A stretch of DNA of 11,508 bases from Bacteroidales bacterium (GTDB lineage Bacteria > Bacteroidota > Bacteroidia > Bacteroidales > UBA932), in the NCBI GenBank assembly GCA_016283985.1, contig JAEENZ010000148.1, positions 1 to 11,508 of the forward strand. Reading direction: 5' to 3'. The notes below the pieces were generated by a model. It was given only the letters and a program-made list of their open reading frames with translations. It did not search any database and was not told where the DNA came from. How positions within the stretch are numbered: position 1 is the first letter of the stretch; each line of letters opens with the position of its first letter. This document shows positions 7,747 to 11,508 of the stretch, piece after piece. The translations under genes were made by a program, and so were the position numbers.

Positions 7747-8355
7747 ATGAAGAAGATCATTATCATCGCAATGGCCGCCATATCTATGGCCGCATGCACA
7801 TATAAGAGCGACATCGTTTCTCAGAGGACTCCGGCCAATCTTGCCTCGCTCAACGTCGAACTAATCAACAACACCGTTGGAGCGGCCATCCTGACTTTGA
7901 TGGATGCCGATCTTGAAAAGAAAGACACGATCCTGGCAGCCACCTACGACACCCTGCTTACTTCGGAAGCATATTACAACCGATTCGGAGCGTCCGCATG
8001 CGAAATGCAGATCCAGCACGTCGCCGACAGCACCTGGTCTTTCTCCAGCACCGGCTCCGGCTCCGTATCGTTCCTGGGCACCATTTTAATGTCCGGCAGG
8101 AACAAGGAAGGATATCCCATCCTGGACGCGGATTATGACGGTTTCTATGATGAAGGCGACGGATTTTCCGCAGACTTCTCTTCAGCGAAGCTCGAATACA
8201 CCCTCCAAACCGTTCCCAATTATGTGCAAGGGTATGGCTATGCGTCCCAACTCACCATCCTGTGCTATGGCACTGCGGCGCTGAAGACCTATTTGAACAA
8301 CGCTCCCCTCGACAGCGTTACCACCACCTTCGACGGGCAGGACATCAATTATTGA
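7747..8355 (+). CDS. Lipoprotein of unknown function
   Basis: The 202-residue product begins MKKIIIIAMAAISMAAC, a lipoprotein signal peptide with lipobox M-A-A-C and lipidated Cys17. The next residues are TYKSD, so retention in the inner leaflet of the outer membrane or surface display cannot be decided. The mature part is mostly beta-like with acidic turns (PILDADYDGFYDEGDG, about 125-140), a Ser/Gly-rich stretch (SFSSTGSGSVSF) and a C-terminal region ending in FDGQDINY. No named domain is recognised. It lies 12 bp after the predicted barrel gene in the same unit, and the transcript probably ends at the hairpin at 8383-8417. Its stop codon lies within a small palindrome in front of htpG. The barrel and lipoprotein may form an envelope complex; this is inference from position only. 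Confidence 0.8.
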   Translation: MKKIIIIAMAAISMAACTYKSDIVSQRTPANLASLNVELINNTVGAAILTLMDADLEKKDTILAATYDTLLTSEAYYNRFGASACEMQIQHVADSTWSFSSTGSGSVSFLGTILMSGRNKEGYPILDADYDGFYDEGDGFSADFSSAKLEYTLQTVPNYVQGYGYASQLTILCYGTAALKTYLNNAPLDSVTTTFDGQDINY

Positions 8356-8380
8356 CAATTTGTCACTGGAATACAATTTG
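8352..8380 (+). promoter_or_regulatory. Possible htpG promoter with embedded palindrome
   Basis: TACAATTTG (8372-8380) resembles TAnnTTTG but has one extra base between TA and TTTG. TTG at 8352-8354 lies 17 bases before the TA (18 before the alternative register), so both parts are imperfect. A perfect palindrome TGACAA-T-TTGTCA (8353-8365) overlaps the lipoprotein stop codon and the candidate -33 region, and ACAATTTG occurs twice, 18 bp apart. If used, this promoter would start transcription close to or inside the hairpin at 8383-8412. Confidence 0.35.
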
Positions 8381-8382
8381 AG

Positions 8383-8417
8383 AATCGTTTCAGCAGAACA
8401 ACTGAAACGATTTTTTT
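8383..8417 (+). terminator. Perfect 11-bp hairpin with T-run, ending three bases before the htpG start
   Basis: AATCGTTTCAG (8383-8393) and CTGAAACGATT (8402-8412) pair perfectly around an 8-base loop, and seven T's follow the stem (8411-8417). This is the form of a Rho-independent terminator, 27 bases past the lipoprotein stop, so it probably ends the HAD-barrel-lipoprotein transcript. The stem is only moderately stable (4 G-C pairs of 11). Because htpG begins at 8421, the same hairpin may also act in the htpG leader or as an operator. Confidence 0.75.
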
Positions 8418-8420
8418 GTT

Positions 8421-10277
8421 ATGGCAAAAGAAAAACTGCAAGGCAAGATCGGTGTAACCACCGAGAACATATTCCCCGTCATCAAGCAATTCCTGTATTC
8501 GGACCATGAGATTTTCCTACGCGAACTGGTGGCCAACGCCGTGGACGCCACGCAGAAGCTGAAAGTCCTGGCTTCTAACGGCGAGTTCAAGGGCGAACTG
8601 GGTGACCTCAAGGTCGAAATCGAGCTGGACGAGAAGAAAAAGACCCTTAAGGTCATCGACCACGGCATAGGCATGACCGCCGAAGAAGTCGACAAGTATA
8701 TCAACCAGATTGCATTCTCTTCCGCCGGGGAGTTCCTCGAGAAGTACAAGGACCAGAACATCATAGGCCACTTCGGCCTAGGATTCTATTCCGCGTTCAT
8801 GGTGAGCGAGAAGGTCACCATCGACACCCTCTCCTGGCAGGAAGGCGCCAAGGCCGTGAAATGGACCTGCGACGGTTCTCCGGAATACAACATGGAAGAC
8901 GGTAAGAAGGCCGACCGCGGCACCGTAATCACCCTCCATCTCGACAAGGACAGCGACGAGTTCGCGGCCAAGGGACGCATCTCCCAGCTGCTGGGAAAAT
9001 ATTGCAAGTTCATGCCGGTTCCGGTCGTTTTCGGCAAAAAGACCGAGTGGAAGGACGGCAAGGAGGTCGAAAAGGATGAGGACAACGTCATAAACAGCAT
9101 CGACCCGATCTGGACAAAGGCCCCTTCGGACCTGAAGGACGAAGACTACAAGAACTTCTACAAGGCCCTCTATCCCTTCGAAGAGGAACCCATGTTCTGG
9201 ATACATCTTAACGTTGACTATCCCTTCAACCTCACCGGCGTCCTCTACTTCCCCAAGATCAAGGAGCGCATGGCCATCGACAAGAACAAGATACAGCTCT
9301 ACTGCAACCAGATGTTCGTCACCGACCATGTAGACAACATAGTGCCGGACTTCCTCACTCTGCTCCACGGCGTTATAGACTCCCCCGACATTCCCCTGAA
9401 CGTCAGCCGCAGCTACCTGCAGAGCGACGCGAACGTGAAGAAGATAAGCACCTACATCACGAAGAAGGTGGCCGACCGCCTGGAGGAGATATTCAAGGAG
9501 CAGCGCCAGCAGTTCGAGGAGAAATGGGACAACCTCAAGCTCTTCATCGAGTACGGCATGCTCTCCGACGAGAAGTTCTGCGAGCGCGCGATGAATTTCG
9601 CCCTGCTGAAGAACACCGACGGCAAGTATTTCAGCTTCGAGGATTACCGCAAGGGCATCGAGACCGAACAGACCGACAAGGACAAGAAGGTGGTTTATCT
9701 ATATGCGACCGATACCGAAACACAGTATACCCAGATAGAAGCCGCCAAGAAACTCGGCTACGACGTGCTGCTGATGGACTGCGAGCTTGATTCCCACTTC
9801 GTCAACCTGCTTGAGCAGAAGCTTCAGGATGCGCGTTTCGCCCGCGTCGACTCGGACTCTGTGAGCAACCTCATCCCCAAGGAAGACAAGGTAAAGCCCG
9901 AGATGAGCGAAGACGACAAGAAAGCCTTGGACGAACTCTTCAAGGCCGTGCTGCCCTCCGGAAACGAATATTACGTTGAAGCCGAGAACCTCGGCGAAAC
10001 GTCGGCACCGGTACTGATCACCCGGAACGAATTCATGCGCCGCTACCGCGAGATGAGCGCCCTCGGCGGAGGAATGAACTTCTACGGGGAGATGCCCGAA
10101 TCGTTCAACATCAAGGTGAACATGGAGAACCCCCTGATAGCCAAGATCTGGGAAAGCAAAGACAAGGAATCCCCGCTGCTCAGGCAGGTTGTCGACCTCG
10201 CACTCCTTTCCAATGGAATGCTCAAGGGCAAGGCTCTGGCGGATTTCATCTCCAGGAGTGAAGAACTCCTCAAATAA
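8421..10277 (+). CDS. htpG: Molecular chaperone HtpG (bacterial Hsp90)
   Basis: This 618-residue ATP-dependent chaperone is a cytosolic dimer in known family members. The N-terminal GHKL ATPase domain shows FLRELVANAVDATQK (32-46) with the catalytic Glu E35, Mg-coordinating N39 and D42. The adenine-binding DHGIGM (80-85) and the ATP-lid GHFGLGFYSAF (116-126) follow. The middle domain has NVSRSYLQSD (327-336), where R330 should be the gamma-phosphate-contacting Arg (NVSRE in Escherichia coli). The C-terminal dimerisation domain covers roughly the last 110 residues (ESFNIKVNMENPLIAKIW onward). Length is close to the 624 residues of the E. coli protein but shorter than the roughly 680 I recall for Bacteroides and Porphyromonas HtpG. 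The ATG follows directly after a terminator-like hairpin with no Shine-Dalgarno site. Heat-shock control is expected for the family; a possible operator and hairpin lie upstream, and a terminator overlapping the guaB promoter follows. Confidence 0.97.
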   Translation: MAKEKLQGKIGVTTENIFPVIKQFLYSDHEIFLRELVANAVDATQKLKVLASNGEFKGELGDLKVEIELDEKKKTLKVIDHGIGMTAEEVDKYINQIAFSSAGEFLEKYKDQNIIGHFGLGFYSAFMVSEKVTIDTLSWQEGAKAVKWTCDGSPEYNMEDGKKADRGTVITLHLDKDSDEFAAKGRISQLLGKYCKFMPVPVVFGKKTEWKDGKEVEKDEDNVINSIDPIWTKAPSDLKDEDYKNFYKALYPFEEEPMFWIHLNVDYPFNLTGVLYFPKIKERMAIDKNKIQLYCNQMFVTDHVDNIVPDFLTLLHGVIDSPDIPLNVSRSYLQSDANVKKISTYITKKVADRLEEIFKEQRQQFEEKWDNLKLFIEYGMLSDEKFCERAMNFALLKNTDGKYFSFEDYRKGIETEQTDKDKKVVYLYATDTETQYTQIEAAKKLGYDVLLMDCELDSHFVNLLEQKLQDARFARVDSDSVSNLIPKEDKVKPEMSEDDKKALDELFKAVLPSGNEYYVEAENLGETSAPVLITRNEFMRRYREMSALGGGMNFYGEMPESFNIKVNMENPLIAKIWESKDKESPLLRQVVDLALLSNGMLKGKALADFISRSEELLK

Positions 10278-10283
10278 CGCCGT

Positions 10284-10303
10284 TGTTGATAACTTGTGGA
10301 TAA
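10284..10303 (-). promoter_or_regulatory. Two tandem DnaA-box-like 9-mers
   Basis: Read on the minus strand, TTATCCACA (10303 to 10295) is a perfect DnaA box and TTATCAACA (10292 to 10284) differs at one position. Both have the same orientation and start 11 bp apart, one helical turn. They lie in the short gap between the htpG stop and its terminator. No adjoining AT-rich unwinding region or further boxes were found, so this is more like a regulatory or titration site than an origin, if real. Confidence 0.4.
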
Positions 10304-10318
10304 TTACTCGCGCTTCTC

Positions 10319-11457
<1,139 letters not shown>

Positions 11458-11458
11458 T

Positions 11459-11508
11459 ATGCAGCAGAATGATGTACGCCCGGATAGCATGGAACGCATT
11501 ACCCGGGA
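11459..11508 (+). CDS. Start of an unidentified gene, cut by the window edge
   Basis: An ATG one base after the guaB stop opens a frame that stays open to the edge (MQQNDVRPDSMERITR). It is not the start of a typical guaA (GMP synthase) product as far as I can tell, and no family can be named from 16 residues. Another ATG pair at 11469 and 11472 opens a different frame (MMYARIAWNALPG) that is also open, so the true start is not settled. The close spacing to guaB favours the first frame and co-transcription with guaB. Confidence 0.4.
   Translation, partial: MQQNDVRPDSMERITR

Overview
The window looks like a chromosomal segment from an uncultured, moderately GC-rich member of the Bacteroidota, probably order Bacteroidales. 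Four divergent or internal gaps carry the Bacteroidota-type -7 element TAnnTTTG a short distance upstream of a start codon, and Shine-Dalgarno sequences are mostly absent. The protein set also fits: a secreted GH106-like glycosidase, a secreted ADP-ribosylglycohydrolase-family protein, and A/M-A-A-C type lipoproteins. This placement is inferred from these features; no database search was possible.

Layout. The left half reads on the minus strand, from about 6.2 kb down to 0.1 kb: an AMP-forming long-chain acyl-CoA synthetase, then a two-gene unit joined by an ATGA overlap. That unit encodes an exported ADP-ribosylglycohydrolase-fold protein and an exported GH106-like putative alpha-L-rhamnosidase, and it ends in a hairpin-forming repeat at the window edge. 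A 122-bp divergent promoter region (6183-6304) separates this from the plus-strand half. The plus strand carries a HAD phosphatase, a small predicted outer-membrane barrel and a lipoprotein, packed as an operon (TAATG overlap, then a 12-bp gap). These are followed by htpG (Hsp90) and guaB (IMP dehydrogenase), and by the first codons of another gene at the right edge.

How the genes relate. The two exported enzymes probably cooperate in degrading an external glycan or glycoconjugate; no SusC/SusD pair lies in the window. The acyl-CoA synthetase, htpG and guaB are housekeeping genes. The most notable features are a guaB product that cleanly lacks the two CBS domains normally inserted in IMP dehydrogenase, a perfect hairpin with a T-run ending three bases before the htpG start codon, and two in-phase DnaA-box-like 9-mers between htpG and guaB. 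Others are a 22-bp-period direct repeat at the divergent promoters and the coupled pairing of an ADP-ribosylglycohydrolase-fold protein with a GH106-like enzyme. No RNA genes, CRISPR arrays, insertion sequences or prophage genes were seen, and no gene-free stretch exceeds about 125 bases.
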